Source: Adiantum capillus-veneris (Eukaryota; Streptophyta; Polypodiopsida; Polypodiales; Pteridaceae). Taken from it: a stretch of DNA of 64,000 bases. Within the stretch, counting starts at the first letter, position 1. Each line of letters starts with the position of its first letter. Shown here one piece after another: positions 23,630 through 34,202 of this stretch. The position numbers and the translations under genes are program-made. The DNA is taken from assembly GCA_014529385.2 (NCBI GenBank), contig CM043964.1, positions 134,016,420 to 134,080,419 on the forward strand, written 5' to 3'. Below the pieces are notes generated by a model. That model was not told where the DNA came from. It did not search any database and was given only the letters and a program-made list of their open reading frames with translations.

Positions 23630-26512
23630 TTGCAATTTAGAAAATATTATCGTGTAAATCTTTTAAAGAAAGAAAAAACAAAAACGCGTCACTTTGAAAT
23701 CAATTCAATGGAGAGCCAACGCCAAATGTCTGGATATCCTCTTTTCTTTGGAGAGCCTGGAGAGGATGCAGAATTATTTTTAGCGAATTTCAAGATGTCT
23801 TGCCGTATCAAGAGGATAGTAACTGATCAAGAACGTGTAGAAATGTTTGAGGTGGTCCTTAGGAAAGATGCTAGCACTTGGTTTGACTCTTTGCCTGAGG
23901 AAGTTAAAGGAAATTACACGGAAGTTTTGAATCGTTTCAAGAAATACTTCTTTGATCCCCAAAACACTCAGAAATTATGGCAAGACATTGTTTCTCATAA
24001 GCAAAAAGACTTAGATGACTACTACTTGTACAAGCAAGAGTTCCTACGTCTTTGGGCTCTATGGATACGAAATGTTGCTAACCCTGGTGATGGTGCAGAA
24101 TTTCTAAAGAAGGAGAGGTTCATAGCCGGACTCTTTCATGACCTTAAGGTGAAAGTTGAGGCGGGTGCACCTGCTACCTTTGATGCAGCTGAAACTAGGG
24201 CTGTTGAGAAATATAGGAAACTCAAGTGCTTAAGGGGGGAGGTTCCAATAGAAGGTCTTAGACCCAAAGGTAAGTCACAAGCATCAACATCTAAGGAGCT
24301 TCCTGAGGTAACGGTGGAAGTGATTGAGAAGTTAAATGAATCTTTAAGCAGCTTGTCAATTCACCTTACACAAGCTGTAGGTCCAAAGGGACAAGCAAAG
24401 AAGTCTGAAGAGCGAGACCCACGACCTAGGAGAGTCTTGCAATGTTGGAATTGCGGTGAGTCTGGACATGGGATGTATAATTGTCCTTGGCCCCGTGGAG
24501 AGCCAGGGAGACCTAACTTGAATTACCCAGTGATGAATGCAGGAGAAGGAGCTGGTCAACAACCAAGGCTTCTACAAAGGCCAAATGGACCAAGACCACC
24601 TCCACAAGGGGTAGAAGGAGTTCCACCTTTGCCAGATCCAAATGTGCATGTGGTAGAGGTGACAAATTCAAGAGAGGTTGACATGGAAGCAAATGGCATT
24701 AAGCGTGGCCGAGGGAAAGGTAAGGAGAAAGAAGGAGTTACATCACAAAGTGACCATGGACGAGAAAAGAAGGCAAAGGAGACCAGGGAAGCTAAGAGGA
24801 CTCGACGTCGTATCAACCTCCAAGACTTTCCTCTTGGACATGGAATGGCTCCATACAACCTGTTGGAAGACATGAGAGGTAAGGGTCCTGATATCTCATG
24901 GCCTCAATTTCTTGCATTATGTCCACAAGTTAGGAGGGATTTAACAAGGGCAGTTAGCACTAGGAGAAAGGTAAAAGAGAGTGTGCCTGTTGTAAAAATT
25001 GCACAAGCTGAAATAAATGAGGACATTACACCTGTGCTAGATTGTTACATAAAAGGGAGATTGGTTAGGAAAGGTCTAGTGGATGGGGGTGCACAAATTT
25101 GCATCATGACAGAGGGACTCATGCAAAAACTAGGCATGCACATCCATGAGACACCTGAAATTAAGGTCAAGATGGCAAACAATAGCAAGGCTAGGTGTGT
25201 AGGCATTTGTAAAAATGTTTTTGTGGAGGCCTTTGGCATTAAGAAGGTAGTGGATTTCTATGTCATGTCTACCAAAGGAAATGGTTACCCATTTATCCTA
25301 GGGAGACCATGGCTAATGAAAATGCGAGCTTTGCAGGATTGGGAGAGTGGAAAGCTAATTTGCAGGAACGAAAATCATAAGAAGGTTGTCTTTGACATGA
25401 AGGAGCAACGCCAAGAGGAGCTCCATGAAGAATCATCTCAAAGTGAGACGGAAGAAGGTTGGACCGATAACACTTCAGAAGAAGAAAGTAGCGGCAGCAT
25501 TACTGAAGAGGAGTCTTCCATTGAAGTCATGGGGGTAAGGTTTAAGCCAACCAACCAAGAGACCTCTTGTCAAGGTTTGGAGGAGGTAGGTTCCCAAGAG
25601 AACCAAAAAGTGGAAGATGAAAGAATGCTAGAAGGTATGCTATATACAACACTTACAAAGGATGAAAGAGAGGAGTTCAAATGTGTGCTAAGGAAATTTC
25701 CTAGGCTTTTTGCTAAAGACTACACCGATGTGCGTGGAGTAGATGCTGTTCAACACAAAATTAAGTTGAAGCCAGAGGCCACACCTAAGGCTCAGAAGCT
25801 ACGAAGGCTAGGAGTCATCAAGGAGCAGGCTTTACTCAAGGAGGTAAGAAAGCTTCTAGCAGCAGGTTTCATTTATCCAGTGGAGAATTTAGAGTGGGTC
25901 TCTCCCGTTGTTGTCACTCCTAAGAAAAACGAAAAGTGGAGGGTGTGTGTGGATTATCGTCCACTCAATGAGGCAACAAAAAGAGATCACTTTCCCCTCC
26001 CATTTCAGGATGAGATACTAAATGAGGTAGCTGGTCATGAGAAGTACATTGTGTGTGATGGCTACTCAGGCTACTTTCAAATAGGTATCGCATTGGAAGA
26101 TCAATTGAAAACAACCTTTATCACTCCGTGGGGTTGTTATGCTTTTAGAGTCATGCCATTTGGTCTGACAAATGCTCCTGCAACATTTCAACGTTTCATG
26201 AACATGGTGTTTCAAGCATTCTTTGGAAAGTCAATTAGGGTGTTCATTGATGATTTTTGCATTTATAGCTCAAAATCATTGCATCTACAAAGGGTAGAAG
26301 AAGGTTTAAAGAAGCTCTACGACATGGGAGGTCAACTCAACCCCGACAAGTGCCACATAGGTGAGGATGAAGTGATCTTGCTCGGTCACAAGGTTTCCTA
26401 TAAAGGCATTGAGGTGGATCCTTCAAAGGCAAAGGCTCTTATTGAGCTCCCATCACCGAAGAGTCTTAAGGAGGTCATCTCTTTCATTCAGAAGGTGAAG
26501 TATATGTCATGA
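23630..26512 (+). CDS. Gypsy B Gag-protease-reverse transcriptase
   Basis: 960-codon frame; the likely start is the ATG at 23708 (MESQRQMSGYPLFFGEPGED), which fits the usual Gag opening. Gag (to about residue 260) contains WFDSLPEE and the RLWALWIRNVANPGD-type region. A CCHC knuckle, CWNCGESGHGMYNC, lies near residue 270, followed by a basic linker. The protease has GLVDGGAQICIMTEGL near residue 484, DGGA replacing the common DTGA/DSGA, and ends YPFILGRPWLMK. RT begins near residue 760 (RRLGVIKEQALLKEVRKLL), with WRVCVDYRPLNEAT, YSGYFQIGI, FGLTNAPATFQRF and catalytic FIDDFCIYSS. The frame ends in a stop at 26510, just after SFIQKVKYM where RT passes into RNase H. Confidence 0.9.
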   Translation: MQFRKYYRVNLLKKEKTKTRHFEINSMESQRQMSGYPLFFGEPGEDAELFLANFKMSCRIKRIVTDQERVEMFEVVLRKDASTWFDSLPEEVKGNYTEVLNRFKKYFFDPQNTQKLWQDIVSHKQKDLDDYYLYKQEFLRLWALWIRNVANPGDGAEFLKKERFIAGLFHDLKVKVEAGAPATFDAAETRAVEKYRKLKCLRGEVPIEGLRPKGKSQASTSKELPEVTVEVIEKLNESLSSLSIHLTQAVGPKGQAKKSEERDPRPRRVLQCWNCGESGHGMYNCPWPRGEPGRPNLNYPVMNAGEGAGQQPRLLQRPNGPRPPPQGVEGVPPLPDPNVHVVEVTNSREVDMEANGIKRGRGKGKEKEGVTSQSDHGREKKAKETREAKRTRRRINLQDFPLGHGMAPYNLLEDMRGKGPDISWPQFLALCPQVRRDLTRAVSTRRKVKESVPVVKIAQAEINEDITPVLDCYIKGRLVRKGLVDGGAQICIMTEGLMQKLGMHIHETPEIKVKMANNSKARCVGICKNVFVEAFGIKKVVDFYVMSTKGNGYPFILGRPWLMKMRALQDWESGKLICRNENHKKVVFDMKEQRQEELHEESSQSETEEGWTDNTSEEESSGSITEEESSIEVMGVRFKPTNQETSCQGLEEVGSQENQKVEDERMLEGMLYTTLTKDEREEFKCVLRKFPRLFAKDYTDVRGVDAVQHKIKLKPEATPKAQKLRRLGVIKEQALLKEVRKLLAAGFIYPVENLEWVSPVVVTPKKNEKWRVCVDYRPLNEATKRDHFPLPFQDEILNEVAGHEKYIVCDGYSGYFQIGIALEDQLKTTFITPWGCYAFRVMPFGLTNAPATFQRFMNMVFQAFFGKSIRVFIDDFCIYSSKSLHLQRVEEGLKKLYDMGGQLNPDKCHIGEDEVILLGHKVSYKGIEVDPSKAKALIELPSPKSLKEVISFIQKVKYMS

Positions 26513-26549
26513 CCTCTTCATTCACTTAGCCTCGGAGTTACTTCACCCT

Positions 26550-28991
26550 TTGCAAAAGTTGACACAACAAGTAGAATTTGCATGGTCTGATGAGCTTGAA
26601 GAGTATTTTTGTAACATTAAAGTCATTTTGTCAGAGCTACCAACACTCATGCCTCCTTGTTGGGAGTACACATTCTTTGTTAGCTCTAGTGTTGGAAGGG
26701 AAACAATTGGTGCTGTGTTGCTACAACAAGATCCCTATAGTACCAGGATGCGGCCCATCTACTTTGCTAGTAGGGTCATGAATGCTTTAGAGAGAGGCTA
26801 CAAGGAGGCAGAACTCATGATGCTTTCTCTCATGTTTGCGGTGAGAAAGTTTAGATCCTACCTGCTACCAAAACCTTTTGTAATTCTCACTGCAGAAAAT
26901 TTGTTCCCTTGGGTGTCATCTCAAATGAATCTTAGTACTAGGATCTCAAAGTGGATTATAGAGTTGCAAGAGTTCCAATACTCTTTCAAGGTAGAAGATA
27001 GTGTGCGTGCACAATTGGCAGGGATTCTCACTTATAGGGTACATGAGAAGGAAATTAAGGTGCCTCAAGTAAAGTCCCTACCATTGCCACCACCAAAAAG
27101 TATTCCCAATGCTTTTACCTTGTTCTTTGATGGAGCTTTTCGACGAGCCACAGGGAAAGCAGGGGGAGGGCTAGTGTTGCTCAACCCAAGTGGAGAGGTG
27201 GTCATGAAAGAGAAGGTCAATCTACCAGGTTCAACTAGCAACAATGAAGCAGAGTACGACACACTACTTCATGGTTTGAAGATGTGCATTGGCCAAGGGA
27301 TAAAACATCTCATGGTAAAGGGAGATGCACTTCTCATTGTTAAACAGATTTTAGGCATTTGGGCATGCAAGAATGAAAGCTTAAGGACAAAAGTTCATGC
27401 CATTCGTAAGATGTTTAATCAGTTTGAAGAAGTGCAACTATATCATATTCCGAGGAAACAAAATGAAGATGCCGATTTACTTGCACAACAAGCAGTTACA
27501 TGTGTTGAGAGAGAAGTGCAGGTCATCATGGTGGCAGCAGCTGTCAAGCAACCGAGATACCAGGGATTGGAGTCATTGGCTCCCATTATTGGCTACATTT
27601 TGGAGGGTGAGTTTCCACAAGACTTCACGAAGGCTCAGAAGAGGAGACTCATGAAGAAGGCAAGTTTCTATCTCTTCCTAGAAGGCTCCCTCTATCAAAG
27701 AGGGAAAGATCAAGTGTGCAGAAGAGTACCAACTATCGAGGAAATTCCAGCCATTCTAAAAGGTTTGCATGAAGAGGCATGTGGTGGTCATTTTGCCCAA
27801 GAATTAACTGTGAAGAAGATTTTGCTTGCGGGGTATGTTTGGCCAAGTCTGCATGTGGATGTCCAACATTGGTGTAAAAGTTGCCACAATTGTCAGGTAA
27901 ATGGGAATAGAAGATTGGTTTATGGTCCAAGGCAAATCGTGCTTGCAAATGGACCCTTTGAAAAGTGGGGCATTGATGCTATGGGTCCTCTGCCTAGGAC
28001 AAAAAATGGTAAACTCTACATTCTAGTGGCTGTAGACTATATGACTAGGTGGGTGGAAGCACAAAGTGTGGCAAAGGTAAATGAGAAGACAGTGAGCAAA
28101 TTCGTCTACACTCACATTTGTTGTAGATTTGGCACACCTTTGGAGATTGTTTCTGATAATGGTCTAGGGTTTAGAAAGGGATTGCTCACAGAAGTCTGTG
28201 AAGAACTTCACATTCTACATCGTCACAGTACACCCTACTATCCCCAATCAAATGGTTTGGTAGAAAAAGCTAATGGTGTCATTGCAGGCATCATTAGAAA
28301 GATGGTGAAAAACAAGACAAAGTTGTGGGATGACTTCTTGGATGGTGCCTTGTGGGCGTATCGAACCACATATAGGGAAGCCACGGAGTTCACACCATTT
28401 CACTTGGTCTATGGTCAAGAGGCTTTACAGCCAATTGAGCTAAACATTCCAACAATGCGACTTCATGGCAAATCAGCACAAGATGATCAAGAAGCATGGA
28501 TGGATCGACTTCTTACCTTAGTTGAGCTTGAGTGGAAAAGAGAAGCAGCATACGAGTGCTATAAGAGGAAAGCCACACAGACAAAGGAGAAGTTTGACAA
28601 GAAACTGAAGGACAAAGGCATCAATGAAGGAGATCTTGTGCTAAGGTATGACAATCGACTCGATAATCGTTTTGATGCCAAATTTGAAACAAGATGGCAA
28701 GGGCCATACATAGTCAAGAAGGCTTTCAATTCAAGTTACTATCAGCTTATGGACTTGAATGGTAAAGAGCACTCCAGGAAAGTAAACGAGTATCGCTTGA
28801 AGCCCTATTTGAGTCGCCTTCTACCAAAGGATCTACCAAAGATCTGTCAAAAGGCCACTGTCTCATGTAAGTATTGTTACATGAAGCATGAGTGTAACTC
28901 TAGCCAAAATTCCGAGAGGCCAAACAATGAAGATCTTGTCAAGGACTCTGAAGCACTCTCTTTGGAAAAGATGCTCTATGATGGTACATGA
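26550..28991 (+). CDS. Gypsy B dual RNase H and integrase
   Basis: 813-codon frame continuing pol in a shifted phase. Residues 1-170 are the native Gypsy RNase H (TIGAVLLQQD, PIYFASRVMN, MMLSLMFAVRKFRSYL), degraded at several catalytic sites. Residues about 185-330 are a second, archaeal-type RNase H: TLFFDGAFRRATGKAGGG, SNNEAEYDTLLHGL, MVKGDALLIVKQI, RKQNEDADLLAQQA, giving the D-E-D-D set. Integrase follows: finger GGHFAQ ... CKSCHNCQ, core WGIDAMGPLP (D), IVSDNGLGF (D), YYPQSNGLVEKANG (E), then the C-terminal domain with FETRWQGPYIVKKAF. The native domain probably acts as the RT connection, as in Tat/Ogre elements. Confidence 0.9.
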   Translation: MQKLTQQVEFAWSDELEEYFCNIKVILSELPTLMPPCWEYTFFVSSSVGRETIGAVLLQQDPYSTRMRPIYFASRVMNALERGYKEAELMMLSLMFAVRKFRSYLLPKPFVILTAENLFPWVSSQMNLSTRISKWIIELQEFQYSFKVEDSVRAQLAGILTYRVHEKEIKVPQVKSLPLPPPKSIPNAFTLFFDGAFRRATGKAGGGLVLLNPSGEVVMKEKVNLPGSTSNNEAEYDTLLHGLKMCIGQGIKHLMVKGDALLIVKQILGIWACKNESLRTKVHAIRKMFNQFEEVQLYHIPRKQNEDADLLAQQAVTCVEREVQVIMVAAAVKQPRYQGLESLAPIIGYILEGEFPQDFTKAQKRRLMKKASFYLFLEGSLYQRGKDQVCRRVPTIEEIPAILKGLHEEACGGHFAQELTVKKILLAGYVWPSLHVDVQHWCKSCHNCQVNGNRRLVYGPRQIVLANGPFEKWGIDAMGPLPRTKNGKLYILVAVDYMTRWVEAQSVAKVNEKTVSKFVYTHICCRFGTPLEIVSDNGLGFRKGLLTEVCEELHILHRHSTPYYPQSNGLVEKANGVIAGIIRKMVKNKTKLWDDFLDGALWAYRTTYREATEFTPFHLVYGQEALQPIELNIPTMRLHGKSAQDDQEAWMDRLLTLVELEWKREAAYECYKRKATQTKEKFDKKLKDKGINEGDLVLRYDNRLDNRFDAKFETRWQGPYIVKKAFNSSYYQLMDLNGKEHSRKVNEYRLKPYLSRLLPKDLPKICQKATVSCKYCYMKHECNSSQNSERPNNEDLVKDSEALSLEKMLYDGT

Positions 28992-29019
28992 ATATACCAT
29001 CATCCAGGGGGAGGGCTAA

Positions 29020-31683
29020 TGATAGCCGTTTTTCGGCTCTTTGTAATTGCCACAGTGAGTTACCTCACCCTACCAAAATCACCCAAATACTGTGGCTATC
29101 CCTACCATTTCACTATATATAGGTGTATGTGAGTTAGGGAACTTTCCCCATATTTTCTTAAAAACCCTCAGCTAGCTAGTCACTGAGCTAGTTGAGCCAA
29201 AAAAATAAAAAAATAAAAAAAATAAAAGTATATTATGGCCTCTTTGTGTGTAAATATTTCATTGTATATATGGCCTAAATATAGGGATTTTTTATAATTA
29301 TTTTGGTATTTTATTTAAATATTTCTACTTAGGTGTGTGCTTTATTAAACCTATGTACACCTTCTTTCATCCTCTTACACCATAATTATATTTTTTGCCA
29401 ATATGTACATACTCTAACCTCATATTTTTCCTTTATACAAATCACTCCCACATTTTCACCCTCACCCTCGTGAAAACAAAAAATTGATTTCTACTCATTG
29501 GTTACGTTTATTATATTATTTACTTGCATACCTTTTCCTCTTTCACCCAAAATAATTCAAGGAGGGACCATATCATATGATTCCAATATCTTTCCATATC
29601 CATAACTCCTCCATATTTTTCTTATTATTTTTACCCATTATTCTAACACCATGTGCTCATTGAGCTAAAGTCCATGAATAGTCCATACACTAGTCCCACC
29701 ATGTATATATTTCTTTATTCACCAATAATCCTCCTCCATGCATGGGTCAAGGGAAACTTGGATGCTTTGTATTATAATATGACAAAGGAGGGGCTCACTC
29801 TTGGATGCATTGTACAAATTCAACAAAGGAGGGGGCCACTAAAAGACTTTTGCAGGCATAAAAAACAGGCTTTTTGGTGAGAATTTTGGCACCTATCTCC
29901 ACTCCGAATTTGGAGCGGTGGTCAAAAGAGAAAATGTATCCCACGCTCTGAATAATCACCTCAAATTTTTTCATGATTTTTGGAGCTACCAGCGGTGAGC
30001 TATGATTTTTTGAGTGGACCCCAGTCTGCCCACTTTTCTCACAAGTAGCCCTTAGTCTTCTCTCACCCTTCCACACACCTACTCACTCTTACACATCCCT
30101 CCCTCTCCTTCCCTCACTCAAACCTGCAATTTCCATGGCTTCTCCTACCCTCTTCACCATTACCCTTCTCTCTCATCCCTATAGTTCTTTTATGAACCTC
30201 TACATACATACACCCTCTCCATGTCTCTCTCTATTGCTTCTATGTTACAATTTCATTTACCTCTCCTAAAAATATCTAAAATTCAGCATCTTAACCATGA
30301 TAACTTCTGCAAATTGAGAATTTTTCATCAACAAATCCTCTTTTCATCGTGGTGGTCAACCGTGGCGGCGGCGTAAAGAAGCGAAGAAGAAGAAGAAGAC
30401 CAGCGGTCATTTTTTCCACAATCTACACAAGGGTGAGTTCAAGCTTCTTCAAAGCTTCACCATCTCAATGATTCTCTTTTAATTCACCCCTCTTCCTTCA
30501 TCAAATCAACTCACTCTACCCATTGTAAATGTAACATTAACTTTCTAGTGATTACTAACGACTAACATACTAACACAAAATAGCATTGACCTAACCATAA
30601 AAGACACCTCACCTCAAGACATGTGTATAGTAACACACTCTCTCTCTCTCTCTTTCTCTCTCCTTACTTACTTTCACCTTATCTACCATCAATAATGCTC
30701 TCTTTTGAGCCCATACCCATGACTCAAGCAGACAAAGAAGGCCCACAATGTTTTGATATTCAAAAAAATCATAATCCTGATTTGTTAGCTTGTAAATTAG
30801 GATTTCCAATAATCTTTATGAGGGGTCTTCAACCTATAAATAGACCCCTCTCCTTCTTGTAAAACAACCTCCAACATCTCACATAGCACCCCAACACTCT
30901 ATGCGTGAGGAGACACTTAGGTGTAGCAACCACTTGTGAGCTTCACTCTTGGTGTGAGAGAAGCCTTCAAGCTACACATTGCAAGTGAGAGAGCGTGAGT
31001 TCCACAAATCTCAAAACCACTATTGTATATGCTCCTTCATCATCAATAAATTGAGGTTTGGTGCATCAAAGGCGTGATTCGACGTTCAAATCTTCGTCCT
31101 TCCATTTGTGCAATACGGTTTGGTGAATTCAAGGTGACTTGTGTATTTTGAGTTTTTATTGGTTGATCTTGATTTTAGAAAGTGTTTTAGTGTGTTTTTC
31201 ATTGCCAGTTTTTTGTCCATTGTAAGAGGGTATTGTGGTGAGAGGTCTCCCACACCCTAAGACATTGTGTGTGTGTGTTTTGGCAATGTTTAGCAATCAC
31301 TAAGCATTGAGTGAGTTTTGTACAAGTTCTACGATAGCAACATAACGAACCATCTCCATTTGCAAGTCACAAATAAGATATTACGCAAGATCCTTTCCTC
31401 TCTCTCTTCCCCTTGCTCTAACTCTCTCTGGTCCATTTCATGTGTGTCTTGGTGTGAGGTTGCTTGTGTGTGTGGTGTGGTGCATCTTCTTGGTTGTGCC
31501 AAAATCTCTCTTGCGTCCTAGTTCGCATACCATAACTAGGTGGTGCCCCTATCTTGTTTGTGTTTGGCTGTGGGTTTGTTGTTGTGTTGTGCTTGTGGTT
31601 GCCCCAGCCCCAATTGAGCAGCACGGGAGCCTTGAGGGGTGTTTAGAGGTCGCCTCTCTTGTTGCCCGCCCCGGACCGCCTCA
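29020..31683 (+). repeat. 3' LTR of Gypsy B
   Basis: Nearly identical to 20431-23092. Differences seen include gccgtttttcggc versus gccattttttggc at the start, one extra A in the A-rich tract, tctctctcatcc versus tctctgtcatcc, aacataacg versus aaaataacg, and cgccccgg versus cgccctgg at the end. Confidence 0.95.
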
Positions 31684-33391
31684 GTAGCAGGGACATTGGT
31701 TAAGCCAAAAGCCATAACACGAAATGCAAACACTCCAAATTCGGTTATAAAGGCTGTTTTAGTGTGGTCCTCCAACGCAATTGTGATTTGATTGTATCCA
31801 GAGTACCTATCTAAAAAGCTAGAAGCTTTCTTCCCTGCAACTCTTTTAAGAACATGTTCTGAATATGGCAAGGGGTAAGGTAACTTCTAGTGGCGGCATT
31901 GACCTTCTTGAGATCCATGTACACTCTGAGTTTCCCATTCTTTTTTGGCACAATCACTATTGGAGACACCCAATCTGAGTGCTCAATAGGGTATATGAAT
32001 CCGCATTCCACAAGCTTTTCAATCTCTTCTTGAATGATTTTTGCATATTTAGGATTCATTGGGTAGGGTCGTTGTTGAACTAGTTTAGCCATGCTATTCA
32101 TGGGGATTGTGTGTTGCACCATGGAAGGTGGAACACCTTTCATATCATGATATGTCCGTGCAAATATATCCCTGGATTCCTTGAGAAGTTCTTTAAGTAC
32201 ACACTCCTCAGTCTCTGTCATATCTTGGGCAATGAAAACAGGTTTAGACTCTTCTCCTGGGTCTGCTAACTCTATTTCCTTAACTATCGCTGGACCGTCA
32301 TAGACTCCATTGCTCCCATCAATAGGCTTTCTCTGAGCCTTTGTATACACAACCTTATGTTCCTCTGTGGTATAGGATTTTAAGTGTTCAGGTGCAGGAT
32401 GTAAGTTTGTGGGGTCCTGTTGTTCTGTGGATAGTGATTTCACTTCCAATTCCTTTTGTTGTTGAGCTAACTCTCGATTTTGTCGTCTCCTTACAGTACG
32501 ACTCAACTTTGGCTTCTCTATAGCCTCTAGTTGTGTGATGTCAATGGGTTGTGGACTACACCACATAACGCTTTGAGGGTATTCACCCCAATCATCTACC
32601 AACTTCCAATGAGCATCACATGACCCTATATAATTAAGCCATTCTGTGGTAGATTTCTTTTCATTTATTCTAGCACCCACATTTGCTCGATATCGTCGGC
32701 TCTTATATCTCTTACTCTTCTTGTTTAATTCTTGATTACGGCCGATCTCTAGTGAAGAGTCACTAGATGAATCACTACTTGTGTCTTCTGCTCCCTTGGA
32801 TAGATTGTCATCTAGGTTACTAATGGGCCCTGAATGGTTTGTCCCCACATTTGCACTAAGATTTAACTCAGATTCTTCGTTTTCAGAGTCAATTTCAACT
32901 GATGATTTTGACCCCAAATCGTGTGGGCTATAGTCTTGTGAGGCGCTACTAGTTCCAATGCCAGTCAAACTTTCATCTTGTAGGTCATCAGAAGCTATAT
33001 GCATTGCTTCTAGCATATTTAAGGGTACGAGTGGTGGTATTTCATCCCCCTCAGGTGTTACCCAGGTCGTCCCCCTATTTCCCCAAGTATTTATGGTTGC
33101 TGCTAGGTGGACCCAATCCACATTGTCCGACTCGATCATCCCAGGTAGTACATCCATATAAGGATAATCTTCCCCAACATCAGTGTCCGCTTTACATGTG
33201 TAACAATACTGCAATGGGACCGAGTGAACTGTGATGTCAGATCTATGATCAATTATAAACCTGTTTCCTAAAGGATGTGCTCGACCAATAACAAGATCCA
33301 CTCGAATGATAGAATCTTGGAACTGCAAGTAGACATGGTTTTTAGACCAGTCATGCACCATTTTTGCTTCCCTCATGAAACGACTGGTCAA
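31684..33391 (-). pseudogene. Gypsy A: RT N-terminal half with long acidic linker
   Basis: From 33391 down: end of the protease region (SIIRVDLVIGRAHPLGNRFI), then about 250 residues of acidic, Ser-rich linker (DTSSDSSSDSSLEIGRNQE). RT then opens with RQRPYPMNPKYAKIIQEEIE, VECGFIYPIEHSDWVSPIVI, PKKNGKLRVYMDLKKVNAAT (the third Y/D position is MDL, not VDY) and, after a frame change near 31850, FLDRYSGYNQITIALEDHTK, AFRVMAFGLTNVPAT. It stops exactly at the B insertion point; the rest of RT is at 20430-19049. The DNA at both flanks of B reads through this motif once the duplicated gtag is counted once. Confidence 0.85.
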
Positions 33392-34046
33392 AACCTCCTA
33401 AGATCATCTCCGATGCCATAGTGTGCTTGGAGGAATCCATAACAATGAAGGTAATCCTTATTTTATGTCCAAAGACCTTGATCTTGAGATCTTCTAGCAT
33501 CCCAATAGGTTTAACAATAGACCCATTGGCCATCTTCACTACTATGGTTCTGGTCGCAATGTGAGGTCTTCCCATAGTTTCCCAACAATTTTTAGTCACA
33601 ATGCTAACCCCAGCGCCACCATCAAGGATTCCCTTCACAGTTAATCCCTTAGTAGTGATTGGTATGGTCACATTGGATTCATCACCCTCAAAGTATTGTC
33701 CCAACTTGTTAACATGTATTTCTATAACAAGGTTCTCATCTACGTTGGGTTGTGGATCTAAGTGTTCCTCCTCTATTGGCATCTCCCCAGCTCCATCCAT
33801 CTGTGCAAATTGTGGTAGCCCAAACTTTAGTTCTCCATTGAGGAAGGCTCGAAGAGCTGAGACTAGCTCAGGGTCTTTATATAGTTTGGACATGATGGTG
33901 GTTCTAACTTCTGAAGACATGAAATCCATCAATTTGGCAATGTTTAACGACACCTTTTGGACTTCAGTTCCTTGACGTGGGGAAGATGGGATCTCCATTT
34001 CTTTGATAGGATCAAGTAGTCCCTCTGTAAACATTCTTTCCATCAA
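33351..34046 (-). pseudogene. Gypsy A: canonical protease domain
   Basis: Contains IEIHVNKLGQYFEGDESNV, then GILDGGAGVSIVTKNCWETM with DGGA at the active site, VKMANGSIVKPIGML, and MASEMILGG near the usual LGRPWL position. It sits between Gag zinc knuckles and RT, the normal place for a Gypsy protease, and overlaps the RT-containing frame by 41 bp in another phase. It belongs to the same sequence type as B's protease (DGGA, VKMANxS). Confidence 0.8.
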
Positions 34047-34202
34047 GAAGTGAGTACGCCCACTTTCCCATGACTTTAAGTCACTTTCGTCTTGGATGAC
34101 ACTAGGTATAGCTAAGGGTCTATGGACTTGGTGAGGTTGTTGTTGCGTAGGGAACAGGATGTCTATAATCTGGATCTGCCTAAGTGCTGATTCTAGATCC
34201 CT

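Larger units (their letters stand above)
20431..31683 (+). mobile_element. Ty3/Gypsy element B, young, nested in element A
   Basis: Complete LTR retrotransposon of 11,253 bp, with LTRs at 20431-23092 and 29020-31683. Both begin TGATAGCC and end GACCGCCTCA. A 4-bp duplication, gtag, flanks it (20427-20430 and 31684-31687). Primer-binding site tggtgcccccacgg at 23097; polypurine tract ccagggggagggc just before 29020. Coding content: two small ORFs, gag-PR-RT, then RNase H-aRNase H-integrase. The second RNase H places it with Tat/Ogre-like Gypsy elements. I count about a dozen differences between the LTRs, so the insertion is recent. A stop and frameshift at 26512-26550 split pol. Confidence 0.95.

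Noticed and set aside
26500-26560. Programmed frameshift or readthrough signal in Gypsy B pol
   Set aside because: No slippery heptamer or clear pseudoknot seen, and the position (RT to RNase H) is not one where recoding is known; treated as a lesion.
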